Source of the DNA: Hondaea fermentalgiana | Lineage: Eukaryota; Sar; Bigyra; Thraustochytrida; Thraustochytriidae | Assembly: GCA_014084085.1 (NCBI GenBank) | Contig: NPFB01000067.1 | Span: forward strand, 44,528-108,527 | Reading direction: 5' to 3' | Length of the DNA: 64,000 nucleotides | Shown here: piece by piece, positions 40,009 to 51,900 of the stretch | Layout: the number at the start of each line of letters is the position of its first letter | How positions within the stretch are numbered: the stretch's first letter is position 1 | The notes under the pieces: model-generated | What the model was told of the DNA's origin: nothing | Databases searched by the model: none | Seen by the model: the letters and a program-made list of their open reading frames with translations, nothing else | Position numbers and translations under genes: made by a program

Positions 40009-41947
40009 TTCAATCGCTCAGTCAGTCCCGCGCCGGGTCGAGCCCTCTGCGCCTTCTTCCTGTCTGCAGTCCAGCCGCGCTCTCTCCTCCCTCTGCCCGC
40101 CTCCTGGCCGGCCTTCCTCCTCCCTCGCTCCCTCCTCGGGCGCCTCGGGCTGAACCGCCGCGGCTCCGCGTCCAACGACCCGCCCGGCGCCGCACGCAGG
40201 CGAGCGAGCGGCGCTCCGGCGCTCGACGCTCGCGCCTTTCTTCGGCGCGGCCGCACGGGCTCAGCCGCGTCGCCGCCGAGGAACTCGTCTCGTACCATTC
40301 TATTCTCTCTCTCCTTGCGCCCCAGCCAGGAGGCCCTCTGAATCAGCAGCAGTGGCGCGGGGGGCGGAAGTGGGCTATAGCGCGATGGCGCGCTTGCGGC
40401 GGCGGATAGCGCACTTGCGGCCAGGGAGGGAGGGAGGGAGGGGCCCCGGCCGCGGCCTGCAGCTGGCCATGGTGGTGTGGCTGGAAACCTTTCCTCTCCG
40501 GGTGCCGCCGCTGCCCCGCGCGGAGCGGCTGACGGCCTCGGCGAGACCCGGACACCGCGCGCGCCGCAGTGCGCTGGCGCGTTCGCGGCGACGCGAGCTC
40601 GGGGCGACGGGCGGTCGGCGCGAAGGCGGGTTTCGGCGGCGCAGGAAGCCCGCGCAGGAAGCTGCAGCGGGAGGGTCGACGCGCCGAGAGCGACAGCAAA
40701 GACGACAGAGCCGGGCGCGCTCTGGCGCACAAGGAGGCTATCGAACCGGGCTGGGACTGGCTGTTGTAAAATAGATGGATGGTGGCATAAAAAGGCGGAA
40801 AATGCAAGTTTAGCTGCAGCTGGTTAAGTTAGAGGATAAGGCATCCCGGCCCGGCTCGCACGTACCGGACCCGGGGGCAGGGAGATGCCGGAAATATGCG
40901 TGGCGGAAGGGTCTGGTGGGGAGAGTCACTACAAGGAAGTTGTAGGCAACGAAGTCGCTGTGGTGCCGGCTGAAGATGATGAAAACACCGGCCAGGACAG
41001 GAAGGAGATTGGAAAACCTGGAGAGCGTCGGGCTGACTGACATCGGGTTGACGGACAAGACGTCGCTGCCTGTCGATCGATCGATCGCCATGATCGCTGT
41101 TGCACGCTACAAGCGAAGCAACTCGCTGGGAACACAAAGACAACAGACAACAGACAACTGACAAGATCAAGATCATCAACAACTGTCTGCAGCTGCCAAC
41201 AACTTGGACGTCGTCTCGACGCCACACGAGTGGTGTGGCCACCACCGTCGGAGCTGTGCTCTGCTCTGCTCTGCTTTCATTCTATTGCTTTGCTTTCGCG
41301 AGCTGCATGCGCCTGCGCGTGCTCTTGCTCGCTGCAGTTGGCGCCCGCGAAGCACTGCGCGCTGTGCTGCTGGCAGCTTCAGCGTCTCAGCGCACGCTCG
41401 CACGCGGCGATCGACAAGACTTCTTCTGTCAAGTCGTTCGGCAGAGGTGCGGTGCGGAGCTACGGCGAACCGCGAGGATCGGTGTCAGTGCAGCGAGCGG
41501 CCCTCGCTTTTGCCAATGTCGATGTCACGTCATGTCATGTCAGCGACAAAGCCCAGCAGCCGTGCTTGCTGCCAAGACGCTGACGGGAAGCGCAGCATCT
41601 GCCCTGCAGCGGCAGCGGCGCTTCTGCAATGAAACAGCGAGTCGCTGAACGGGGGAAAGAAAGAACCCCGAAGCTTCGCGAGGTGACCTGACCTGAGCCT
41701 GCAGGCTCCTGCTGCTGCCACTGCTGGTTGGGACGGAGGGCATGCTGACTCCGTCCTTGGAGCAACAGCCAGAAGACCGCACTCAAACTAGGTTGACGTA
41801 GTTCATCAACGTAGTAGTACCTGGAGGCTGTGCGACTGCACGCACACGAGATTGCAATTCTTCGTTCGTTCACGTATTCGCCCGACTTCAAAGTTAATTT
41901 GATTTGCTTTGTTTTGGTTTGCTTTGTTCATCCATCATGATGCGAGA

Positions 41948-41972
41948 GGGGGGGGGGGGGGGGGGGGGGGGG
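41948..41972 (+). repeat. Homopolymer of 25 G
   Basis: An uninterrupted run of 25 guanines, able in principle to form G-quadruplexes and prone to length errors in sequencing. Confidence 0.95.
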
Positions 41973-43678
41973 CTCCGGGAGCACGACAGCGCGGCAAGAA
42001 TGCACGAAGATACTCGCACGCGCGTGCCGGAGGCATCTCAAATGAAGCGGCGGCAGACTGGTCGTGACAAAGCTGCGCAGAGCAGCGCGGTGATGAATGT
42101 GTGCGCTCGATACACGCTCGCTGCTGCTGCTGGCCTCTCGAGCTTTTCCGCTGGCCTCGCACGCCTTCTTTTCTTTCCCCCCAGAGTCGGAGTCAGCTGC
42201 AGCGAGTCTGCGCATCGAGTTGGGGAGATAAGGTCTTCTCATCGCGGTCAGCTGTCCTGGCGGTTGGCAATGACCTCTGCCTTGCCTGCCCAGGGCAGCC
42301 AATGAATGCAGCGGGCCTGTCTGCATTTGCTCGAGGCGAGGCCTATGTCAGAGTTTCCTCCGTCCGGCGTGCAGCGGCTGCGGGCCCTTCCATGGCAGAC
42401 CTCTGAATACCTCCACAGCCGGGGCTCCTGAGCGGCGCCAGGCACGCGACCGCGACCGCAGCCGCCTCACTGCGCTGCACTGACAGTGAATAAAAACACA
42501 TGCCCTTCGCACTGCGCGAGAGAGGATTCTGCTCTGGCAATGGCTGGCCGAATCGTCATTTGGTGGGTAATAAATCTGGCGCCGAGTCTTGCCACAGCTG
42601 CGACCCCCGCCCGGTCAGCCAGGGGTGGTGCGGTGCTCTGGACGAAAAAGGGTTGCGCTGCTCTGTATGCCAAGACCTAACAGCACGGCTAGCAGCACGG
42701 CTAGCAGCATGCCAGCATGCCAGCAGCAGCAGCAGCAGCTGCAGCAGCGAGAGGAAGGGAGAAGCGCGGAGGCTGAGCGAGCGGGATGAGAACTCTGCAA
42801 AGTCCATGAACCAAGTCCCGTCTTCCTGGCGCATAGCTAGTAGCAAAGCAACGCACGAGCATGAGAAAGTGGTTGATTATACAGCGCTCGAGTGACCAGG
42901 ACATATAGACTATGTCCCGTTCCGTTCTTCGTTCTACTATGCGGCAGTTCGAGGCAAGCAAACGTCACCGGGAAAATTCATCCTTTCTCCCGCAGACGCA
43001 GGGTAATCAGCGCTCATGGAGGCATGAGTGGTTCTGGCCGTGCCGGCGAATTTGTCATCGCTTTCTTCTTTTCACTTCACGGTTCGCGCCATGCTGCAGC
43101 TGATGGTGATAATGATGTTTTGGAGCGACGAAGACTTGGACCGGTGGCAGCCAGCACGGAAGTCGCGCTGTCGCCAGTGGCCATTGGCAGCACTGTAGCA
43201 GGCAACACGCAAGGTGACCCAATTACCGAAGACAACCGCCACGCTAGCCAGCGAGCTAGCAAACCAGCCTGCAGCCAGCAAACCAGCCAGCCGACCGCCG
43301 GCCGAGTCGCAGCATACTTTCATTGAAAAAATCGAGACGGTCTTCGAGAGCGACTTCATCATCTGCCGGCAGCGGCTGGCTGTGGCTGACCAGCCAGCCA
43401 GAGCCACTCCAAGCTGCGCTGCGCTGCCGGCGCCGTCATCGTCGCCGGCACGACGGCAACTTGGGACTCACACCTTACATCACGTGCAGCCAGCGCACAC
43501 CCTTCTTCCCCCCTTCCCTCGCCGCGGTCTGCGCAACCCTTCTTTCCCCCTCCCTTCAGCCACCATGGCCAGCCGCGGCTGCGGCGCGAACGTCACCGCT
43601 CTCAGGCCCGAGCCGAGCCCGCCCGAGCCCGCCCGCGCGAGCCCGCCCGCGCCGCCCCGCGTCGCCCCGCGTGCGGCC

Positions 43679-43778
43679 NNNNNNNNNNNNNNNNNNNNNN
43701 NNNNNNNNNNNNNNNNNNNNNNNNNNNNNNNNNNNNNNNNNNNNNNNNNNNNNNNNNNNNNNNNNNNNNNNNNNNNNN
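43679..43778. other. Assembly gap (100 N)
   Basis: Exactly 100 N, preceded by a GCCCGCC/GCCCGAG-rich tract and followed by GGGCAGGCGAGG. All three gaps in the window lie in GC-rich non-coding DNA. Confidence 0.98.
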
Positions 43779-44051
43779 GGGCAGGCGAGGCGCAGCGGGC
43801 GCAGCGATCGCAGCGGGCGCTCTGACGTTTCTGGTCCCGCGGCCGTCCGTCCATCGAGGCGCGTCCAGCCAGCCTAAAGGCCGCGCCGCAGCTCCGGCGC
43901 CGCAGAACGGAGCGCCGGGACTGCAGCGGGGGCGGCCGGAGTGAAGTCGGCCGCGCTGGCAGAGCCGGGCGCGCCTCGCTTCGAGGAGGCGGAGAAGCGC
44001 GCAGCGCATTCGATCCGTCGGGCAGAAGGCGAAGCAAAGCAGGCCAAATAG

Positions 44052-44094
44052 GAGCAGAGCAGAGCAGAGCAGAGCAGAGCAAAGCAAAGCAAAG
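44052..44094 (+). repeat. GAGCA then AAGCA pentanucleotide array
   Basis: Six GAGCA units run into three AAGCA units about 100 bases upstream of the MetX start codon. Confidence 0.9.
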
Positions 44095-44193
44095 CGCCAA
44101 CTCCGGAGAGCTCGAGGACCAGGAGGAGGAGGAGGAGAAGGGCAAGGAGGAGGAGGAGAAGGGCGAGGAGAAGGGAAGGAAGGAAGAGACACG

Positions 44194-45588
44194 ATGCTCG
44201 CGGCGACGTCGAGACAGGCGCAGAGGAGCGCCGGCGCCGCGATGCTGTGGAGGAGGACGATGGCCAGCAGCAGCAGCGGCGCCGCCTCGAGCTCGGCCCC
44301 GCCAACCAGTGTGGACGCGAGCAAACGCAGCGGGAGCAAGAAGGAGAGCCCCGAGCGACGCCGCAGAAGCAGACCGGTGCACTCCGTGGCCGCGCTCCAG
44401 CCCGAGGCGAGCGCCGCCGTCGACGTTACCGTGGGAACCCTCTTTCCCAAGAACGAGTTCGAACTGTCCAGCGGAGCCAAGCTGGCCCCCGGTTCCGTGC
44501 GCATCAAGTACTCGATCATGGGTAATCCTGACGGCAAGAAAATTCTTCTTTGCCCGTCCATGAGCAACAGCGTCCACGCCGTCGACGGCTTCGACCCCGA
44601 TGACCAAAAGGACCACCGCGGTTGGTGGCGCCGCACCATCGGCCACGGACCAGAGTTCGGCATCGACCTTGACCACTTTCAGGTCATCGTCGGTGCGCCC
44701 ATGGGCTCACCCTTTGGGTCCACCTCGCCGCTCACACCCGGCGGGCCCAACGCCGAGGAACCCCTTCGCGCAAAATTCCCGCTCATCACCCCGCGTGACC
44801 AGGCGCTCCACCAAAAGCTCCTGCTCGACGAGCTCGGCATTGAAAAGGTTTTTGCTGTCGTCGGCGGCTCCATGGGCGGCATGCAGAGTCTTCAATTTGC
44901 TGCCAACTTCCCGGACATGTACGACCGTTTCGTCGCAATCGCAGCCACCGCGCAGACCTCTCCCGGCACCGTCGCGCTGCGCTCCGTCCAGCGCCAGGCC
45001 GTGCGCATGGACCCTGATTTCATGAACGGCGAGTACAAGGAGAACCCCAAGCACGGTCTTGGCATCGCCCGCATGTTCGGAACCATCTGCTACCGCTCCC
45101 CCAAAGAGTTTGACGAACGCTTCGATTGGTATCCGAGTGTGCTCGAACAGTCTGGCGATGTTTCGTTTGAGGTCGAGCGTTACCTGCAGCATCAGGCGCT
45201 CAAGTTCACGCACCAGGTCAACTATGACGCCAACTGCTACCTCCTTCTGTCCCAGAGCATGGATCTCATGGACATCGGTCAGAATGTTGGCACTTTCCAA
45301 GAAGGCGCCGCGCGCATTCCTCCCTCCAAGGCCGGAATGCTCCTCTCTTACAGCACGGATCGCCTTACCCCCGCTCAGGACCACGAGCGTCTTGCCCGCG
45401 TTCTTGGCCAGAACGATGTCCCTGTCCACTTTGAGGTCATCGAGTCCAAGTTCGGCCACGACGCTTTCCTCATCGAGAACGAGGCCCAGCCTCTCAACAT
45501 CCGTCTCAAGGCCTTTCTCAACGCCAGCAACACCCCGCGCAGCGCTGACGCCGTGCACAGGCTTGTCAAGGACATGTTTGAGCACTAA
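44194..45588 (+). CDS. metX: Homoserine O-acetyltransferase (MetX/MET2 type)
   Basis: 464 residues from ATG 44194. Residues 1-70 are Arg/Ser/Ala-rich without acids at the start (MLAATSRQAQRSAGAAMLWR), a likely mitochondrial targeting extension over the usual 350-400 residues. The rest is the alpha/beta-hydrolase acyltransferase: YSIMGNPDGKKILLCPSMS, GSPFGSTSPLTPGGPN, the nucleophile elbow GGSMGGMQSLQFAANFPD, LSYSTDRLTP with the catalytic Asp, and ESKFGHDAFLIE with the catalytic His. The enzyme moves acetyl from acetyl-CoA to homoserine, giving O-acetylhomoserine for methionine synthesis. Some relatives use serine or succinyl-CoA, and the motif reading alone cannot exclude that. Convergent with the FANCM-like gene. 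Confidence 0.92.
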   Translation: MLAATSRQAQRSAGAAMLWRRTMASSSSGAASSSAPPTSVDASKRSGSKKESPERRRRSRPVHSVAALQPEASAAVDVTVGTLFPKNEFELSSGAKLAPGSVRIKYSIMGNPDGKKILLCPSMSNSVHAVDGFDPDDQKDHRGWWRRTIGHGPEFGIDLDHFQVIVGAPMGSPFGSTSPLTPGGPNAEEPLRAKFPLITPRDQALHQKLLLDELGIEKVFAVVGGSMGGMQSLQFAANFPDMYDRFVAIAATAQTSPGTVALRSVQRQAVRMDPDFMNGEYKENPKHGLGIARMFGTICYRSPKEFDERFDWYPSVLEQSGDVSFEVERYLQHQALKFTHQVNYDANCYLLLSQSMDLMDIGQNVGTFQEGAARIPPSKAGMLLSYSTDRLTPAQDHERLARVLGQNDVPVHFEVIESKFGHDAFLIENEAQPLNIRLKAFLNASNTPRSADAVHRLVKDMFEH

Positions 45589-45992
45589 TGTCGATTTCCT
45601 TTCACCTGTGACCTCTTTTCCTTTGTTAGACCGTTCGGGTCCAACTTCACACGTGCACGGCTCATTCGTTCATCCATTCATTCACTCTGTTCCATTCCTC
45701 CCCTCCACCTCCCCCCCAAAAGAAAAAACAGGGGAAGAAGAAAAAGTACACAGACAACCTGCTGATCAGGGTAGTACGACTACGGTGGAACTCGCTGTAA
45801 AGTAAACGCTACGCATACAACGGTAGCAGCTGGCCGGCCAACATGAAGAGAAAAAAAAAAAAGACTTCCGAACTTCGAAAATATGAAATATTGTATTCCC
45901 TCCCCCTTATTCTCAATGTCTCCGTCTCTCTACACACGAAGAGTTTCTGCACGCCATAAGAAAAAGGCATGTTCTCTTTTTTTGGCCTTGCT
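45589..45992. other. Convergent intergenic region
   Basis: 404 bases between stops, with C/A-rich and A12 homopolymer stretches (about 45710-45730 and 45850-45862). No gene; both 3' UTRs presumed. Confidence 0.6.
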
Positions 45993-48900
45993 TCACTTGC
46001 TGCGCCGTAGAAGCGAGGTCACAATCAAACCCGCCATCTGCATCGAAAGTCCGGGAACCTGCTCCATGACTGACTTGGCCTTGAGCGTCTCCAGCACATC
46101 TTGCAAGGTCCGCCCGACATTCTGCGCAATCAATCGTCGGGCCACCGCCAGATTTGCCCCAGGTAGTAGCATGATAAATTTGATCACACGCATGTGGGCT
46201 TCCGATATGTCTTCGGACGCAAGACCAAGCGCACGCAGCCCGAAACCCTCGCGCTCTTCGACCGTGCTCATATGTTGCAATAATTGCACTGTTTCGTCCA
46301 CACTCGAGGTCATCACAGTTTGCACGCGTGACCAACTTTGCGCTTGCATGTACGCCCGGAAAAACTTCTCGGCAAAAGTGTCCTCGCTTCGCGTTTGCAA
46401 GTCAACCCCGTCCTCTTCATCGTGCTGCACGACAAGAACTGGCCGACAAAAAGAACCCAACAACTCCACAACGAGCTCGTCCAACAAGCATCGGACTTGT
46501 TGTTGCTGCGATCCAGATTGCGCATGTCCTCGGGCACTCCCAAATCCAGCCGTCGTCTTTCCCTGAAATGACGACGAGGACGACGAGGACGACGCTGGCG
46601 GTGCAGACGCAAGCTGCATCAAGCGGCGCTGCGAGAGAATGCAGACGCCAACGCGTGAACCAAGAACAAAATCTGCGCCCTGCAGCGAGAAGTCCCGCAC
46701 CATTTTGACATCAAATTGTCTTCCGTGCCGCATTTGCCGGCACACGGCCGTAATATCGCGTCGTTTCGCATGAGCGTCAGCCCATACGAGCTGCGCCGGT
46801 CCACGGGAGCTCGATTTTTCCACACTTGTATTGGCATCTAGCAGGGACGCAGAAGAAGAACCGCCTGATGGTACGTTGTCGGAATTTTCGATCACGGCCC
46901 TCTCGTTGCAAGCGCTTGGCGGAACAGAAACAGGCTCCGACTCTATGTTCATGCTCAGATCCGCCTTGCGCGTCGAGACTTCCTGAACATCAGCGTCGGG
47001 CTCCACCACCATCTCCTTCATTGCTGCAGATTCTGCGACGACGTTCTTTGTGCTTTGCACGTGTTCCGCCTGTGGAACGCTCTCGCGTGGCGTTGGCCCA
47101 AGGTGTATCGACTGTGGTGAGTCGGCCAGCACTTTGCGCCGGCCCATTTGTGCCGTCTCTAGCTTCGTGGGTGTTGGCCCAAAGTCTTGCGATTGTGAAG
47201 AGTCAGCCAGTACTTTGCGTTGGCGGAACTTCTTACCCTCGTTTCTCGCCTCGGGCGTTTCCTCGCTCGACGAATCAAGCGCCTTACCCTTGATGGGCGT
47301 CGGCCCAAAGTCTTGCGATTGTGAAGAGTCCTCCATCACCTTGTGATGCCGTAATCGTTTGCCGCCGCCCCCTAGGACCACTGAGTTAGCGGATTCCGAT
47401 GTTGACGTCGAAGACGGCGATGACGCTGAACTAGACACTTGTCCCATTTTTGAGGAACGGGCGTTCTTGCTTTCCAAGTTTACGCCTGCGATTGCTCGCG
47501 AATTGAGCTCGCGCAAGTGCGCGTCAATAATTGGCATGTTAAAACGCCGTCTCCCAAAACCAGTCAAGCCATGCGGAGACTCCATGAGCGAACGTCGGTA
47601 AATGTCAGGACTATGTGCCGCGTCACTGTCACTTCGGCTTGCTGAGCGCTGCGAGCTATCGTCAATCAGGCCCTTCAGATTCCCGTCTTCATCTTCGTCT
47701 TCGTCGGCGCCGTCTTCGTTCTCATCCGAACTTGCGCCTCCAGAGTCTTCGGCCTCATCTTCAAAGAAACGTGCATTTCTACGGTCACTTGACTTCTTCT
47801 TCAATTTCTTCTTCAATGTCACGCCTTTTCTCAGCTTGAGTAGCTTCTTGGGCCGCATTGAATCGACGGATGAAGGGCGCTCACGGATTTTCTGCGTCTC
47901 CATCAAAGCAACACGCTTTGACGATGACGGTGACGCCGATCGCGAGAGGTCCACCGCAATTACATCTTCGGCTGCCGGGCTCTCTTTGACTGTGGGCGCA
48001 AGACCCAAGGCGCCAAGCCTGGGTCTTTCCGCCCTAATTCGCGGAGTTTCCGCGGAGAGCTCGGTGTCATCTACTTTTTTCGCAGACAATGCTGAAGCAG
48101 CAGTGACAATACTTGCCGGGGCCGGGGATGGCATTGCCACGACAGGCGTTTTACTTGGCGGCGGTGGCGGCGGCGTCACACTGATGGACGGGGTCACCGC
48201 AGCATGTGGTGATGCGAGCAGCGCACGCGGAACCACATCGCCTTTCCCCAAAGCTTGCGATGATGCACCGCCGTTTCCTATGGCCTGAGAACTCTTGGTT
48301 TTCTCCTTGGACAATGAGTCCATCACCAAAGATACACGAGTATGCTGCTCAGCCGGCACAAGGCCTTCTTCCATCAAATATGACCCTGAATCTGAGGCGT
48401 CCTTGGCGACAGGCAAGGCTGGATCCGCGCTTGTTTTCGTCGTTTCTCCTGCAGAGCCGTGCAAAGATGCGGGTCTTGGTTTTGCTGGTCGCAAAAGGCT
48501 CCCTGCTTTTGCGCATGTCAGCACGTCATCGACTTCTTTGGGCCGTGTGTTGCACTCGAGCCCTTCTTTCCCGACGATGAGAGGCGCCTTCTCTGGTGAC
48601 TTGGTGACTCCGAGAGAATGTGTCTTTGCGCTGGACGGTGCGGCCACCGGCATGCTGCCACGATCTTTCACCGTGGAGTTCGCAATTCTCATATCCTGTT
48701 CCGCTGGAATTTTCGATACACGTGCAGCCTTGGTCGTTATTCCAAGAGACTGATCGCGTGCAACGCGCGCACGAGACTCGCCAACCTTGCTTACATGGAA
48801 GGCGCAATATCGAAAGGTGAGCGTGGCGCCAGCATCTCGAGCACACGATGCATGAAATCGAAAAGAGCAGCCATCTACGTCACACTCCACACAAGCTCCA

Positions 48901-51900
48901 ACGCGCCGACCGCAAAAGGAGCACGAATGCCGGTGCAAGCTTAGTCTGTGTGACATGTCAATATCGCGCAAAACCCCGTCGCGGTCTAATGTGAGAGATA
49001 TCTGGGGGTTCCACCAGGAACACGCGGCGTGAACCCACGCTCGATCTTTATAAAGTACAAGGGCGCCATTCTGGTTGGGACAAAGAAAACAGCTGCGCAC
49101 GGGACTTCCGCGTTGACATGGCGCGCATTTCCAGGTTTTAGCATCGGCAACAACTGTGCCAACGCACCGCGCGTGCACACGCACGTGGCAACTACGCAGA
49201 CCATGACATTGTAAAAGTTTGCCTCGGCTTGCTGATCCGGGCTCTCCACAACAGGAACAAATGTCGTCAGACGGGCAGCCGCGTCGCGTGCATCCGGTCG
49301 TGCGATACGCAACGGGAGGCATGGCAATGTCCTCCTCAAAGAGTGAGGCAACATCATCAGAATCAGAGTCATCCGCAATACTGATGGACCCCTGTTTGAG
49401 AACATCGATGTCGGTGACACCAGGGTCTCCAGATACATTATTCTCATTGAGCATGTTTGGCACAACGATTGCTGGCGCGGGAACTGATGAATGAGCAAGC
49501 TTGTTTGGAGGCGCTGCGAATTTCACAGAGTTCTCTTTTCCACCTTCCTTCGCAACAGGACTCGCCTCGGCAACGGCGACTGCGAGACGAGGAGTGGACG
49601 CGGACTGACGACTGATATTCGTTTCGATGCCTTGTTTTGAGGGTGACTGACTGATCTCTGCTGGAGAAGTGCCAACGATCGAAATCGAGGGACTTCCCGC
49701 GCTAGCGTCCGGACCCGTGCACCCGGTGCTCTCGGAACGCGACTGCGAGGGAGAAGTGGAGGCCTCCGCATACGATTTACCAACCTTCGCTTGACGCGGC
49801 CTCGCCGATCCGCAAGCCCAATCTTCGAGTCCGCTTTGCGCCACAGGGTGCGCAGGGCTCTTTACCGAGCTTTCCGTGAGAACGTGATCGACCTCGATAC
49901 CCTTGACGAGCTGGTCCTCTGCCACACCTTTTTCAGACCTAGCCTCCAGAATGTATTTGAGATTGTACGTTTGCTCACGTTTGTTTACGCGCGTGACGCG
50001 CGCGGTGCCGCCGGGCTTGAAACCACGTCCAGGACGGCGTTTGATCGTAACGCAATCGCCTACGCTAAACTTTGGTTTCCAATGCTCTCTCTCCTTGTAC
50101 ATCTCAGCATTTTCCATTTCCTTGTTCTCAGCATGGCCGCTTTCCTTTGGCGTAGGACTCTTTCTCTTCCTTGTCGCTGAGCTCTCGTCATTCTCCACCA
50201 CAGATTTGATGCTGCTTTTCGGCATGGGCCTGTCAAGGCTCACGCGTGATGTTGCTGACGATGCACTGACAATTCCTTCCTTGACCTCTTGATGCGTAGA
50301 AGAAGACTTTGGCGTTTTGCGGCTTTTCGACGTTGTAAGGGCGACATCTTTATCAGCCTGCAGAGGCTTTCGTGAGATCTCCAAGGCCTGAGCGGGGCCT
50401 GCGGCTTGCGGCCTCTCGGCAGCCAGGTCTTTGTTTTCTTGCAAGGTCTTTGCAAGTCTTTTGGGGGAATTTTGGGCGGGGACACGAGTATCATCAGAGA
50501 GTCTCGAACGACGCTGCTGCTGCCGCTGCTGCTGCTGCTCTTGACGATCCTGCTCATTGTCGAGTTCATGAACCACAAAGTCCTCCTGCGAATCCGCATC
50601 GAGATTGAATTTGGGTGGCAACGTAGACATTGAAGGCGGTCGACTCGGCGCACAACTCATGTGAGCTGCATCGTCCTTGTCGACCTTGACGTCGTCGTCA
50701 TCGTTATAATCGTCGCCGCCAATAAAGGCTTCTTCATCGAAAAGATTGACATCTGCAGCTGCTTCTGCTGTTTCTGCTGTTGTTGTTGTGTCGTGACCCA
50801 TGTTCCGCTGGTCTTTAGCTGATGCGTCTCGATCCAATTTGTCAAAAGTCTCCTTCTCTTTAGCATTGTTCGGAGCAGCATCCAAGTCAATGACACTCGG
50901 GTGCGGCGATTCGCAAGGTTCGTTAGAGAGCGCCCAGACTCGCCGGTCAACATAGAGCTTGATGCGCTCGTATGCCTTGCTGCGCGAGGAGGACGGAGCT
51001 GCACGTCGTGACCCCAAGATGAGTTTGTCTCGTCGATTGAACAGGGAGAACGTGAAGAGGTCGGGCGCTGGTTTTCTTGACGTCTGAACAAAGTCCGCGT
51101 AATACTTGTTCTCACGGGGGGAGAACGGACGCAACGGTGTCTTGAGCTCCACCCAAGTATTCTTTATTCGCTTCTTGGACTTCTCGGTGTCATCGCCCTT
51201 AGACTTTCGCTTCTTTGGGGTAACTCCAGCGACTTGGGAGGCACGAAAACTACCAATCTCGAGCTCCTTGTACTCCACCTGAGGAACAATACCTTTGGGG
51301 ACCATGCGAGGATTTGAACCGCGATGCAACGTCAAAGTGCCAAGCTTCTCGCGTAAAAGACGATGAATCTTGTTTGAACGCTCCGTGCCGGCTGTGAGAT
51401 CATTCTTCTCCTTGCCGTGACTTACAAGGAGAACGACGGAACCACTCCGCTTGCGTCCAGCTCGCCCAAAACGCTGCACCATGCGGACGGGCGACTTGAG
51501 CGAGTCAAAACACACGATGAGATCTACAGAGCCAATGTCAAGACCCTCCTCGCCAATGCAAGTCGCCACGAGAATGTCAAGCGCACCAGCTTTGAACTTA
51601 TTGATAATCGCTTGTTGCTCGCGTTGGCTCTGGCCCTTCGTCGCAACGGACTCCTTACCGCCTTGCTTAGAGGTTGCTGCCGATTGCCGCGATTGCCCCG
51701 GAAGCCCGAAATTTTCGACCCCACCATTTCCCAGAAAACCGGTGTCGTCATTCTCGTCATTTTCACCGGCGTCGATGTCATCGTCGTCGTCGTCGTCATC
51801 GTCGATCTCGTCAGCAAGTGCGGCGGATGCCTTGGCCATTTTCATTTTCGACTTTTCCTTGGCCGAGGTGGTCGAGCGTTGGCCGACAAAGGGGGAGACG

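Larger units (their letters stand above)
39519..44193. other. 4.7 kb gene-free, repeat-rich region
   Basis: The longest stretch without a recognised gene. It begins with GCTC/AATC and TGCC/TGTT/TGCT tetranucleotide tracts (39575-39665), then CTCTG pentanucleotides (39861-39910), a GCAA run (39978-40008), GC-rich DNA to about 40700, a G25 run (41948-41972), CAG clusters (42720-42745), a gap and a GAGCA array before the next gene. Long open frames exist but translate to Arg/Ala/Ser/Pro low complexity. A GGTACGTGCG donor-like site is on the minus strand near 40855-40865. Part must be leader and promoter of the flanking genes; the rest may be non-coding RNA or heterochromatin-like DNA. Confidence 0.5.

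Noticed and set aside
39205..40341. A 378-codon open frame on + across the EDR2-C gene start
   Set aside because: The first part is antisense to the EDR2-C gene and the rest is repeat translation.
41904..42305. 133-codon frame with poly-Gly
   Set aside because: It is the translation of the G25 run; the remainder has no protein character.
43480..44676. Long open frames on - through the gap before MetX
   Set aside because: They read through 100 N and are antisense to MetX; Ser/Leu/Pro-rich low complexity.
51313..51330. T-loop-like sequence suggesting a tRNA on the minus strand
   Set aside because: It lies inside the FANCM-like coding frame and no cloverleaf can be built around it.
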